From: CAZMGD01 sp964565705
GTDB taxonomy: Bacteria; Actinomycetota; Acidimicrobiia; Acidimicrobiales; Ilumatobacteraceae
Reading direction: 5' to 3'
Length of the DNA: 59,551 nt
NCBI GenBank assembly: GCA_964565705.1
Contig: CAZMGD010000011.1
Span: 1 to 59,551, forward strand
Numbering within the stretch: the first letter of the stretch is position 1; the number at the start of each line of letters is the position of its first letter. The translations under genes and the position numbers were made by a program. Positions 14,985-23,010 of the stretch are shown here, one piece after another. The notes beneath the pieces are model-generated. The model did not search any database, was not told the DNA's origin, and was given only the letters and a program-made list of their open reading frames with translations.

Positions 14985-15611
14985 ATGAGCCCGCTCGCAC
15001 CGACGGAAGCAGCCACCGACACGATCATCACGATCAGCGAGGCCGCGATCGCCAAGCTGAAGGAACTGCGCGACGCCGAGCCCGACGCGCCGAGCCTCGG
15101 CCTGCGGCTCGAGATCGCCACCGTGGTCGGCAACGAGTTCCGCTACGACCTGTCGTTCGACGAGTTCCGCAAGGCCGCGTTCACCGACGAGGTCCGCACC
15201 CACGACGGCCTGAAGGTCATCATCCCCCAGCGCGACCTCCCGAACCTGCGCAGCGCGGTCCTCGACTACAACGACGCCCAGGGCCTCGTGCTGCGCAACC
15301 CGAACACCCCGCCGCCGCCCAGCGTCGAGGGCCTGGTCAACGACGACGACCTCGCCGGCCAGGTGCGCACGATCGTGACCGACCAGGTCAACCCGGCGCT
15401 CGCCGCCCACGGCGGGTTCGTCACGTTCGTCGGGCACGACAACGAGGGCACCGCCTACTTCACGATGGGCGGCGGCTGCCACGGTTGCTCGATGAGCACG
15501 GCGACGATGCTCGAGGGCGTGCAGACGATGCTGTCCGAGGCGCTGCCCGAGATCACCAAGGTCCGCGACCTGACCGACCACGCCACCGGCGAGAACCCCT
15601 ACTACGCCTGA
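14985..15611 (+). CDS. nfuA: NfuA-like Fe-S biogenesis protein
   Basis: A 208-aa two-domain protein. The N-terminal part (ITISEAAIAKLKELRDAE...) has the HesB/IscA fold but lacks its cysteines, the degenerate A-type domain of NfuA. The C-terminal NifU domain carries the cluster-binding CxxC at Cys165 and Cys168 in GGGCHGCSMSTATML. NfuA carries 4Fe-4S clusters to target enzymes; candidates here include MoaA and, elsewhere, aconitase-type proteins. The ATG at 14985 is used; a GTG six codons' worth of frame upstream is not needed for domain completeness. It ends close to a large inverted repeat. Confidence 0.9.
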   Translation: MSPLAPTEAATDTIITISEAAIAKLKELRDAEPDAPSLGLRLEIATVVGNEFRYDLSFDEFRKAAFTDEVRTHDGLKVIIPQRDLPNLRSAVLDYNDAQGLVLRNPNTPPPPSVEGLVNDDDLAGQVRTIVTDQVNPALAAHGGFVTFVGHDNEGTAYFTMGGGCHGCSMSTATMLEGVQTMLSEALPEITKVRDLTDHATGENPYYA

Positions 15612-15614
15612 CGC

Positions 15615-15726
15615 GGTGTCCACGTCTGTGTGACGTGACAGCTCTGTGTGACGCCAGATCGCTGTGATCCAGCTCGGGCGGCAGCGAGTTCACACAGACC
15701 AGACCGTTCACACAGACGTGGACACC
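15615..15726. terminator. Nested long inverted repeat between converging genes
   Basis: Perfect 19-bp arms at 15615-15633 (GGTGTCCACG then TCTGTGTGA) and 15708-15726 (TCACACAGA then CGTGGACACC). Inside, a second pair, CTGTGTGA (15644-15651) / TCACACAG (15690-15697), repeats part of the outer arm. It lies 3 nt after the NfuA stop and 39 nt before the end of the minus-strand remnant. A bidirectional terminator is plausible, but no T-run is present. Confidence 0.6.
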
Positions 15727-15765
15727 TCATGCAACATGGGCGGCGGGCCACGGGCGTGCTCGGCG

Positions 15766-16114
15766 TCAGTCCGTGATCGTGAGGCGGGTCGGTCCGCAGT
15801 CGACGGCGGACGTGCTGGCCTCGGGTGCGACCGTGACGATGGGACTGATGTCGAGTTCGCCGTTCCAAGCCACGGTCTGGTCGTGTTGGAGGTCGACGGC
15901 GGCGAGCCGGACGAGCTCGTCGAGGGAGACGTCGTTGGCGGTGAGCATCACCGCGTTGCCGTGGTCGTTCCAGATCAGGGAGCGGTAGCCCTGGCGTTCG
16001 AGGATCCACGCGGGTTGGCCGTTGAACGTCGGCGTGGACGTCGATCTCGATCGAGTCGTCCGGCGGTGGGTCCTGGACCGCTGACGGGTCGGTGGCTCCG
16101 GTGGTCTCGATCAT
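15766..16114 (-). pseudogene. Frameshifted gene remnant, unknown function
   Basis: From an ATG at 16114 the minus strand reads MIETTGATDPSAVQDPPPDD then SIEIDVHA. Near 16030 the plausible protein continues in another frame as TFNGQPAWILERQGYRSL, WNDHGNAVMLTAND and VSLDELVRLAAVDL, ending GPTRLTITD at 15766. The two halves do not share a frame, so the gene is either broken or carries a sequencing error. The C-terminal part looks like a globular domain, since normal amino-acid composition replaces the Arg/Pro-rich translation of the other frames. The family is not recognised. Confidence 0.5.
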
Positions 16115-16161
16115 CGTTGGGTCACACGCATCACCCGGCGGCCAGCTGATGGACTCGTTCG

Positions 16162-17298
16162 CTAGCCGTCACCACTCAGCAACACGGCGCTGCGGCCAGC
16201 GGCGGCGAGGGCGTGCTGGGTGCCGGGCACCTGGTTGGCGGCCGTGCCGCGGATCTGGCGGACGGCTTCGAGGACGTTGTTGACGCCGTGGATGTAGCCC
16301 TCGCCGAGCAGGCCGCCGTTCGTGTTCACCGGCGTCGCGCCACCGATCTCGATCTGGCCGTCGGCGATGAAGTCCTTGGCCTCGCCCTTGGCACAGAACC
16401 CGTACGACTCGAGCTGCATGAACACGACCGGGCTGAAGTTCTCGTAGAGCATCGCCACGCTGACGTCGGACGGCCGGAGCCCGGTGCGCTGCCACAGCTG
16501 CGCCGCACACGCCTCGGCGTCCGGGTAGTCGGACAGCTCGGCGCCGTAGTACGGGAACATGACGTCGGTGCCGACGTTGCCCTGCACCGCGGCGTTGATC
16601 ACGACGACGGGCTGGGCGAGGTCGCGGGCCCGCTCCACCGACGACACGACGTAGGCAACGCCGCCGTCGCTCTCCTGGCAGCAGTCGTAGAGGCGCAGCA
16701 GCGGCTCGACGATCCAGCGCGACGCCTGGTGCTCCTCCAGCGTCAGCGGCTTGCCGTAGTACCACGCCGCCGGGTTGGTCGCCGCGTGCTTGCGGGCCAC
16801 CACGACGTAGCGGCCGAGGTCCTCGTTGGTGACCCCGTAGCGCTGCATGTAGCGGCTGTACCACATGGCGTAGAACTTGGCCGGCGTGTCGAGGCCGAAC
16901 GGCAGGTACCAGTTCATCCGCTCGCTGGCCCGGCTGTCGTCGGGCTGCCCGAAGCGGTGGCCCGACCGCTCGTTGAAGGCCCGGTAGACGAGCACGTGGT
17001 TCGCCGCACCCGCGGCGACGGCGGCCACCGCGTGCTGCACCGTCGCCGACGCGCCGCCACCGCCGAACGAGGTGCGCGACACCCAGCGCAGCTCGCGCAC
17101 GCCGAGGTTGTTCATCAGCTGGATCTCGTCGTTCTGGTCGAGGGTGAACGTGACCATCCCGTCGATGTCCGCCGGCGACAGGCCGGCGTCGAGGATCGCG
17201 GCTCGGCCGGCCTCGGCGGCGAGCTGGATCTCGCTGCGCCCCGAGCGCTTCGAGAACTCGGTCTGCCCGATCCCGGTGATCGCCGTCGTGCGGTCCAT
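16162..17298 (-). CDS. Thiolase-fold protein, probable SCP2/Ltp2-type acyl-CoA aldolase
   Basis: A 378-aa thiolase-superfamily protein starting MDRTTAITGIGQTEFSKRSG. The position that bears the nucleophilic Cys in true thiolases reads TSFGGGGASATVQHA here, so it is probably not a beta-ketothiolase. This fits Ltp2-like retro-aldolases, which work with a DUF35 partner in sterol side-chain cleavage. Later landmarks are FSPVVFMQLESYGFCAKGEA and GGATPVNTNGGLLGEGYIHG. A DUF35 gene lies directly upstream on the same strand; a GTGA-type start (GTG 17307) is also possible. The substrate is unknown, but the neighbours (CoA transferase, amidohydrolase, hydrolase) point to an acyl-CoA breakdown route. 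Confidence 0.85.
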   Translation of the reverse strand: MDRTTAITGIGQTEFSKRSGRSEIQLAAEAGRAAILDAGLSPADIDGMVTFTLDQNDEIQLMNNLGVRELRWVSRTSFGGGGASATVQHAVAAVAAGAANHVLVYRAFNERSGHRFGQPDDSRASERMNWYLPFGLDTPAKFYAMWYSRYMQRYGVTNEDLGRYVVVARKHAATNPAAWYYGKPLTLEEHQASRWIVEPLLRLYDCCQESDGGVAYVVSSVERARDLAQPVVVINAAVQGNVGTDVMFPYYGAELSDYPDAEACAAQLWQRTGLRPSDVSVAMLYENFSPVVFMQLESYGFCAKGEAKDFIADGQIEIGGATPVNTNGGLLGEGYIHGVNNVLEAVRQIRGTAANQVPGTQHALAAAGRSAVLLSGDG

Positions 17299-17303
17299 CC
17301 TGG

Positions 17304-17714
17304 TCACGACGCAACCGGCCGGAACTGCGGCAGCTTGACGCCGTCGACCACGTCGAAGAACAGCTCGACCTCCATGCCGGTGACGACGCCGGCGGGCTCG
17401 ACACCCTGGAGGTTCGAGACCAGGCGCAGGGGCTCGTCGCCGCCGATCAGCTCGACCAGCGCGACGACGCGCGGCTCCGGGTCGACGCCGCTCGGGTGGT
17501 GCGACAGCAGCCAGGAGTAGACGCTTCCCCGGGTCGGCGCCTCCTCGGTCGTGCGCTCCAGCGACGCGCAGTGCGGGCACATCGGCTGCGGCGGGTGGAT
17601 CCGCCGGTCGCATCCGGCGCAGCGCTGCACCAGCAAGCGGTCGTCGGCGACGCCCTCCCAGAAGAAGGCGTCGACATGGCTCTGCACTGGCGGTATCACA
17701 CGTGGCATCGGCAT
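17304..17714 (-). CDS. DUF35 OB-fold / zinc-ribbon protein, partner of the thiolase-like enzyme
   Basis: A 136-aa protein with an N-terminal helix (SHVDAFFWEGVADDRLLVQ), a rubredoxin-like zinc ribbon (CAGC...MCPHC, four Cys) and a C-terminal OB fold (RGSVYSWLLSHHPSG...VALVELIGG). Proteins of this type form complexes with thiolase-like aldolases or MaoC-like hydratases and help bind acyl-CoA. Two ATGs, 17714 and 17708, are possible (MPMPRV). It is divergent from the plus-strand catabolic operon with an operator-like site in between, and is followed by the thiolase-like gene after 5 nt. Confidence 0.87.
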   Translation of the reverse strand: MPMPRVIPPVQSHVDAFFWEGVADDRLLVQRCAGCDRRIHPPQPMCPHCASLERTTEEAPTRGSVYSWLLSHHPSGVDPEPRVVALVELIGGDEPLRLVSNLQGVEPAGVVTGMEVELFFDVVDGVKLPQFRPVAS

Positions 17715-17753
17715 CCCCGTCTCGGTCCGGCCCCCAGCCGGCTCGGTCAATAT

Positions 17754-17771
17754 AGTGAGTGCGGATTCACT
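17754..17771. promoter_or_regulatory. Operator-like inverted repeat, divergent promoter (site 1)
   Basis: AGTGAGTGCGGATTCACT is a dyad with GTGA-N8-TCAC half-sites. It overlaps a TATAGT -10-like hexamer at 17751-17756. It lies between the minus DUF35/thiolase unit and the plus hydrolase gene. A matching site occurs at 18748-18765 (12 of 18 positions identical). The TetR protein encoded at 22402 is the natural candidate ligand (inference). Confidence 0.55.
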
Positions 17772-17807
17772 TCGCCGTGTCGAACGAGGGTCGAGGGGAG
17801 CAACCGG

Positions 17808-18752
17808 ATGCAGGGGTCCACGCGGGTGGAGATCACGCTCGATGACCGCGCGCCCACTCCGGGCGCGGTCGTCGTCGCCGACGTGTTCGTGCCGTCCGGC
17901 GCGGCCCTGCCTGCCGCCCCGATCGTGTACTGCTCGTTCCCCGGTGGCGGGATGACGCGGCGTTACTTCGATCTCGACCTGCCGGGCTACAGCATGGCGG
18001 CCCACCTCGCCGGGCTCGGCTCGGTCGTGCTCACGTTCGACCACTTCGGGATCGGGGAGAGCTCCCCGACCGACCTGTTCGAGCTGACCCCGCGGCGCCT
18101 CGCCGAACATGACCACGCGGCGCTGGCGATCGCTCTCGAGCGCCTCCGGGCCGGCACGCTGGTCGATGGCCTGGCCCCGGTGGAACAGCCACGCCCCGTC
18201 GCCGCCAGCCATTCGGCGGGCGCGCTGATCAGCGCGCTGATCCAGGACGCGCACCGCTCGTTCGACGCGATGGCGCTGCTCGGCTTCTGGGGCAAGGGCA
18301 TGCCCAGCCACGCCCCGATCGTGCCACCGGAGCTGGTCGACGACCCGATGGCGCTGGAGGCCGCGCTGCCCGACGTCGCTCGGGCCCGATTCTCGGCGCC
18401 CCGGGATCGCGGTGTGAACCTCGTCGGCGGCGAGCTTCCACCCGACGTGGCAACCGCGTTGCGCGGCGCACGCGCCGACCTGTTCCGCTCCGTCGGCATC
18501 GCCTCGATGATCCCCGGGGTGTGTCGCGCCGAGTTGGCGCGTCTCGATGTCCCGGTGTTCGTCGGCGTCGGCGCGCTGGACATCACCGGCGACCCGCACC
18601 TGATCGCCGAGGACTTCCGCTCGGCGACCGACTTCACGCTGTTCGTGGTGCCCGGCGCCGGGCACAACCACAACGTCGCTGGGTCCCGGCACCTGCTGTG
18701 GGACCGGATCGACCGCTGGGCTCGCTCGGTCCTCCCATCGCCGCTAGAGTGA
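17808..18752 (+). CDS. Alpha/beta-hydrolase-like protein
   Basis: A 314-aa protein of alpha/beta-hydrolase fold. An oxyanion-type loop is seen in SFPGGGMTRRYFD. The nucleophile elbow is AASHSAGALISALI (S-H-S-A-G, near residue 125). A possible acid is in VGALDITGDPHL and the terminal His in VVPGAGHNHNVAG. It may act on a carboxylic or thioester substrate of the neighbouring pathway; the exact reaction is unknown. The ATG at 17808 is preceded by GAGGGGAG. Its stop overlaps the second operator-like site, after which the amidohydrolase gene begins. Confidence 0.75.
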   Translation: MQGSTRVEITLDDRAPTPGAVVVADVFVPSGAALPAAPIVYCSFPGGGMTRRYFDLDLPGYSMAAHLAGLGSVVLTFDHFGIGESSPTDLFELTPRRLAEHDHAALAIALERLRAGTLVDGLAPVEQPRPVAASHSAGALISALIQDAHRSFDAMALLGFWGKGMPSHAPIVPPELVDDPMALEAALPDVARARFSAPRDRGVNLVGGELPPDVATALRGARADLFRSVGIASMIPGVCRAELARLDVPVFVGVGALDITGDPHLIAEDFRSATDFTLFVVPGAGHNHNVAGSRHLLWDRIDRWARSVLPSPLE

Positions 18753-18765
18753 ACGGCGACTCACC
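18748..18765. promoter_or_regulatory. Operator-like inverted repeat upstream of the amidohydrolase operon (site 2)
   Basis: AGTGAACGGCGACTCACC repeats the GTGA-N8-TCAC layout of site 1. It is 45 bp before the GTG of the amidohydrolase gene (18810) and overlaps the preceding gene's stop codon. A TAGAGT hexamer at 18745-18750 could serve as -10. Confidence 0.5.
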
Positions 18766-18809
18766 AACGGCTGGGGGCCGATGGTGACGGAGCCGAAGGG
18801 GGCACCACC

Positions 18810-19937
18810 GTGAGCACTGCCGAACTGCTGATCTCGTCCGACAGCCACGCCAGCGTCAGCCACGACAGCGTGAAGCGACATCTCGCGTCGAAGTTCCACG
18901 AGGACTACGACGGCGCCGTCGCCGAGTTCGGCCTGCAGATGGCGACGACGATGGGGCGCGTCAACCAGTCGTGGCAGAGCAAGGAGGCCAAGGATGCAGG
19001 GGCGGCAGCGAAGGCCGCTGCGCCGGGCAACACGTCGACCAACAGCAAGCTCGGCATCCCCGGCCACTCGGATCCGCACGCCCGGCTGGCCGACATGGAC
19101 CTCGACGGGGTGCAGACCGAGGTCGTCTACTGCGAGGTCAGCGCGTTCCGCTACCTCTACCTCCTGAAGAACGGCTCGCTGGAGGCGACGCGGGCGTTCA
19201 ACGACACGATGATCGAGTTCGGCAGCGTCGACCCGACCCGGCTGATCGTCAACGCCCAGATCCCGATCCACGACATCGGCGCCGCGATCAGCGAGGTCCA
19301 CCGCGTCGCAGGGCTCGGGGTGAAGTCGCTGCAGCTGCCGGTGTTCCCGCCTGAGCTCGGCCTGCCCGACTACTACGACGAGCGCTACCACCCGCTGTGG
19401 GCGGCGATCACCGAGACCGGCCTGCCGATCTGTTGCCACATCGGCCTCAACCGGATGCTCGACGGGCTGGCCGAGCGCGACCCGACCCCGGGCAAGAGCG
19501 TGATGATCCCGTGCGTCGGCCTCAGCACCGGCGAGGCGATCGGCATGTGGATCCTCGGTGGCGTGTTCGAGCGCTTCCCCGACCTGAAGGTCGTCTACGT
19601 GGAGCCGGGTCTCGGCTGGATGGCCTGGTGGCTGTTCATCGCCGACGACATGGTGTTGCGCCAGGGATACCAGAACCCGCTGATCACGAACCTGCCGAGC
19701 GAGTACTTCCACCGCAACGTGTTCCTCACGTTCATCGACGAGCCCGACGCGCTCGGCTCGCCGCTCATCCGCGAGCGGTTGGGTACCGGCAACATCATGT
19801 GGAGCACCGACTACCCGCACCCGGTCACCAGCTGGCCGAACTCGCGCTCGCTGGTCGAGGAGCAGTTCCAGGACGTGCCCGCCGCGGATCGTGAGCTGAT
19901 CCTGCGTGGCAACGCGACCCGGGTGTGGAACCTCTGA
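18810..19937 (+). CDS. Amidohydrolase family protein (ACMSD-like, amidohydrolase 2)
   Basis: A 375-aa TIM-barrel metal hydrolase of the amidohydrolase-2 group. This group includes decarboxylases and ring-cleaving or lactone-type hydrolases. The metal-binding features are LISSDSHAS near the N-terminus (D-x-H), a conserved His in ICCHIGLNRML and the late Asp in MWSTDYPHPVTSWPNS. Such genes are common in actinobacterial aromatic and steroid catabolic clusters. The GTG at 18810 is 10 nt after AAGGGGG. It overlaps the following CoA-transferase gene (TGATG). The substrate is not predictable from sequence. Confidence 0.86.
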   Translation: MSTAELLISSDSHASVSHDSVKRHLASKFHEDYDGAVAEFGLQMATTMGRVNQSWQSKEAKDAGAAAKAAAPGNTSTNSKLGIPGHSDPHARLADMDLDGVQTEVVYCEVSAFRYLYLLKNGSLEATRAFNDTMIEFGSVDPTRLIVNAQIPIHDIGAAISEVHRVAGLGVKSLQLPVFPPELGLPDYYDERYHPLWAAITETGLPICCHIGLNRMLDGLAERDPTPGKSVMIPCVGLSTGEAIGMWILGGVFERFPDLKVVYVEPGLGWMAWWLFIADDMVLRQGYQNPLITNLPSEYFHRNVFLTFIDEPDALGSPLIRERLGTGNIMWSTDYPHPVTSWPNSRSLVEEQFQDVPAADRELILRGNATRVWNL

Positions 19938-22405
19938 TGGCGGGGGTGCTGGGCGGCGTGTCCGTCCTCGACCTCTCGTGGGGCGTGTCGGGCCCGATCG
20001 CGACCATGCTGCTCGCCGACCACGGCGCTGCCGTCACCCGCATCGAACACCCCGACGGCGACCCGTTCGCCGAGCTGTCCGGCTACCGCACGTGGCAGCG
20101 CAGCAAGCGGCGGGCCACGCTCGACCTGCGCGACGAGCGCGACCGCGACCGGTTCCTGCGGCTCGCGTCGCGGGCCGACGTCGTGGTGGAGAGCTTCCAG
20201 CCCGGCGTGCCCGCTGAGCTCGGCATCGACTACGACACGCTGCGGGCGCTCAACCCGCGGTTGGTCTACTGCGCGATCTCCGCCTACGGCCAGGAGGGCA
20301 AGCATGCCGACCGGCCCGGCATCGACGCCCTCGTCGCGGCCCGCACCGGGCACGACTTCGAGGGTCGCGGCACCGTCGGTGGAACGATCGGCCGCCTGTC
20401 CGGCACCGAGGGCATCCTGCCGGGGCTCGAAGCGCCCGAGGGCTGCCGGGTCGGGCCCGACCGCGACGGACCGTTGTGCAGCGGGCCGCCCTGGATCAGC
20501 CTCGCCGCCGGCTACCTGGCGACGATGGGCATCAGCGCTGCGCTGTACGTGCGCGAGCACACCGGCCGTGGCCAGCGGGTCGACACCTCGCTGATGCAGG
20601 GCGCGCTCGCCACGACGCTCGGCGCGTGGACCCGTGCCGAGCACTCCGACGCGCCCGACTTCGTGTCCTGGATCGTCGACCAGCGCGCGCCCCGCGGGTT
20701 CTTCCGGGCGTCCGACGGTCGGTGGGTCCACAACTGGACGCCGCTGCCGGCGTTCGTGCTCGGCGCCAGCGCCGGCGACACGCTCGATCCGTCGGGGGCC
20801 AGCGCGCCGAAGGACGCGCCGATGCGGATCGGGGTCGGCGCCGAGGAGATGATCGTCCTCCAGCACTATCAGCCGTTGATGGCCGAGGCGGTGGCCCGCT
20901 TCCCGTCGACCGACTGGGTGCGCGTCGCGGCCGAGGTGGGAGTGCCCGTCCAGCCGGTGCGCTCACCCGAGGAGGCGCTGCTCGATCCGTCGCTGCTCGC
21001 CGACGGCTGCGTCATCGAGGTCGACGACGCCGAGCACGGCCGCATCCGCCAGGTCGGCCGTGTCCTCGAGCTGTCGAAGTGCCCGACCGACCCGCCCCGA
21101 CCCGCCGTCGCCGCAGGAGCCGACACCGACGAGGTCGTCGCCGAAGCCGACGCGATCCCCACCCCACAGCCGCGGCCCGCCCCGACCACCCCCGCGCCCG
21201 CGCACGCCCTCGCCGGCATCAAGGTGCTCGACCTCGGGCTCGCTGTCGCCGGGCCATGGGGCACGCAGATGCTGGCCGAGCTGGGCGCCGACGTCGTCAA
21301 GGTCAACAACATGGCCTTCGACCGGTACTGGATGAGCAACCACATCGCGATGACCTGCAACCGCTCGAAGCGCAGCATCGCGATCAACCTCAAGGACCCC
21401 GAGGGCAAGGCGATCCTCGATCGGCTCGTCGCCGAGGCCGACGTCGTGCAGCACAACATGCGCTACGACGCGGCCGAGCGGTTGGGCGTCGACTTCGAGT
21501 CGTTGCGGGCGCTCAATCCTCGCCTGATCTACTGCCACACCCGCGGGTTCGAGCACGGCGACCGCCGGTACCTGCCCGGCAACGACCAGACCGGTGCGGC
21601 CCTCGCCGGCACGACCTGGCTGGACGGCGGCCTCGACGACGACGGCCACCCGATCTGGTCGGTCACGTCGCTCGGCGACACGGGCAACGGGTTCCTGTCG
21701 GCGATCGGCATCATCCAGGCGCTGTACCACCGCGACCGCACGGGCGAGGGCCAGTTCCTCGACACGTCGATCATCTACGCCCAGCTGCTGAACGCGTCGA
21801 CGGCATGGGTCACACCCGACGGCTCGGTCCGCGGCGACCGGCATGCGCTCGATGCAGGTTGCCTGGGCTCGTCCGCGCTGTACCGCCTGTACCGCTGCGC
21901 CGACGGCCGCTGGCTGGCGCTCGGCGCGTACGCCAGGCGGCAGTTCTCGGCGTTGTGTTCGGTGATCGGCCGGGACGATCTCGACACCGACGACCGATTC
22001 GCGCCGGCCGGCAACCGCTCGGCGCGTGACGCCGAGATGTGGTCGCTGCTGGAGGACGTCTTCGCCACCCGCCCGGCGCGGGAGTGGCTCGTCGCCCTCG
22101 ACGCGGCACGAGTGCCGGCGGAGGTGGCCGATCCGGACTTCGTGATGTCGATGTTCGACGACCCGGAGTTCGTGGAGAAGGGCTGGGTGGCACACGCCGA
22201 GCACCCCGTGCTCGGGCGCGTCGACGGGTTCGGCAACCTCGTCGACCTCTCCGAGACGCCCGGCAGGGTTCGCGGCGCCGCCTTGATCCCCGGGCAGGAC
22301 AGCAGCGAGATCCTGGCCGAGCTCGGCTACGACGACGAGCAGATCGCGAAGCTGATCGCCGCCGACATCGTTCAGCAGTCCGAGCTGCGGACCCCGTACA
22401 CGTGA
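19937..22405 (+). CDS. Double-domain CaiB/BaiF (family III) CoA transferase
   Basis: An 822-aa protein made of two complete family III CoA transferase modules in one chain: residues 1-about 395 and about 424-822, joined by a Pro/Thr linker (TPQPRPAPTTPAP). Each module starts with the same motif (VSVLDLSWGVSGPIATMLLA and IKVLDLGLAVAGPWGTQML). Each keeps an Asp at the catalytic position: Asp130 in RPGIDALVAARTG and about Asp550 in LPGNDQTGAALAG. Family III enzymes move CoA between carboxylic acids through an aspartyl-CoA anhydride, usually as an interlocked dimer; the fusion may form that dimer within one chain. The start ATG overlaps the amidohydrolase stop and the end overlaps the TetR gene. 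Confidence 0.92.
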   Translation: MAGVLGGVSVLDLSWGVSGPIATMLLADHGAAVTRIEHPDGDPFAELSGYRTWQRSKRRATLDLRDERDRDRFLRLASRADVVVESFQPGVPAELGIDYDTLRALNPRLVYCAISAYGQEGKHADRPGIDALVAARTGHDFEGRGTVGGTIGRLSGTEGILPGLEAPEGCRVGPDRDGPLCSGPPWISLAAGYLATMGISAALYVREHTGRGQRVDTSLMQGALATTLGAWTRAEHSDAPDFVSWIVDQRAPRGFFRASDGRWVHNWTPLPAFVLGASAGDTLDPSGASAPKDAPMRIGVGAEEMIVLQHYQPLMAEAVARFPSTDWVRVAAEVGVPVQPVRSPEEALLDPSLLADGCVIEVDDAEHGRIRQVGRVLELSKCPTDPPRPAVAAGADTDEVVAEADAIPTPQPRPAPTTPAPAHALAGIKVLDLGLAVAGPWGTQMLAELGADVVKVNNMAFDRYWMSNHIAMTCNRSKRSIAINLKDPEGKAILDRLVAEADVVQHNMRYDAAERLGVDFESLRALNPRLIYCHTRGFEHGDRRYLPGNDQTGAALAGTTWLDGGLDDDGHPIWSVTSLGDTGNGFLSAIGIIQALYHRDRTGEGQFLDTSIIYAQLLNASTAWVTPDGSVRGDRHALDAGCLGSSALYRLYRCADGRWLALGAYARRQFSALCSVIGRDDLDTDDRFAPAGNRSARDAEMWSLLEDVFATRPAREWLVALDAARVPAEVADPDFVMSMFDDPEFVEKGWVAHAEHPVLGRVDGFGNLVDLSETPGRVRGAALIPGQDSSEILAELGYDDEQIAKLIAADIVQQSELRTPYT

Positions 22406-23010
22406 GCCTGGCGGTCGAGCCGGAAGGCCGGCGCACCCGCGACCGCAACCGGGGCGAGCGGATCTTGGAGGCCGCTCGCCAGCTGTTCAGCGAACGTGGC
22501 TACCACGCGGTCTCGATCGACGACATCGGTGCTGCGGCGGGGATCACCGGCCCGGGCGTGTACCGCCACTTCGGGGGCAAGGAGGAGATCCTCGTCGCCG
22601 TGCTCGACCGCGCGGCGGCCGAGATGTGGAGCAACGTGTCCGGCGACCACGGGCGGCCCACGACCCGGGACTTCGTCGTCGCCCACGTCGACTGGGCCGT
22701 GCACCACGCCGACCTCGTCATCCTCTGGCACCAGGAGCGGCGCAACCTCCCCGAGGCCGACTGGCACCGCCAGCGGCGCATCCAGCGCAACTACCTGGCC
22801 CGCTGGGTCGACGCGCTGGTGGAGGAACGGCCCGAGCTCGACGAGATGGAGGGCTGGGTGATGATCCGGGCCGTCGTCGGGATGATCCATTCGATCGGCC
22901 ACTATGAGAACATTCTCGACCGGGCCAAGCTCCGCGAGGTGCTGGCCACCATGTCCATGAACGCACTGCGCGCCGAGCGCCCCCGACAGCTGGAGCAACC
23001 GAGCCCATGA
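22402..23010 (+). CDS. TetR family transcriptional regulator
   Basis: A 202-aa regulator. The TetR HTH is at residues about 18-62: RILEAARQLFSERGYHAVS followed by IDDIGAAAGITGPGVYRHFG and GGKEEIL. The C-terminal ligand domain is helical (VDWAVHHADLVILWHQERR), as in regulators of acyl-CoA metabolism such as the KstR group. The GTG at 22402 overlaps the CoA-transferase stop by 4 nt. Its likely targets are the two GTGA-N8-TCAC sites at 17754 and 18748, from co-location only. An acyl-CoA intermediate is the likely inducer. Confidence 0.9.
   Translation: MSLAVEPEGRRTRDRNRGERILEAARQLFSERGYHAVSIDDIGAAAGITGPGVYRHFGGKEEILVAVLDRAAAEMWSNVSGDHGRPTTRDFVVAHVDWAVHHADLVILWHQERRNLPEADWHRQRRIQRNYLARWVDALVEERPELDEMEGWVMIRAVVGMIHSIGHYENILDRAKLREVLATMSMNALRAERPRQLEQPSP

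Noticed and set aside
16162..17298. Ordinary acetyl-CoA acetyltransferase
   Set aside because: The nucleophilic Cys position is occupied by the GGGGASA segment, and the gene is paired with a DUF35 gene, so a degradative thiolase call is not supported.
18781..18813. 10-codon ORF overlapping the amidohydrolase start
   Set aside because: It ends with a GTGA overlap, but a normal ribosome binding site (AAGGGGG) serves GTG 18810, and the peptide has no distinctive content. Probably incidental.
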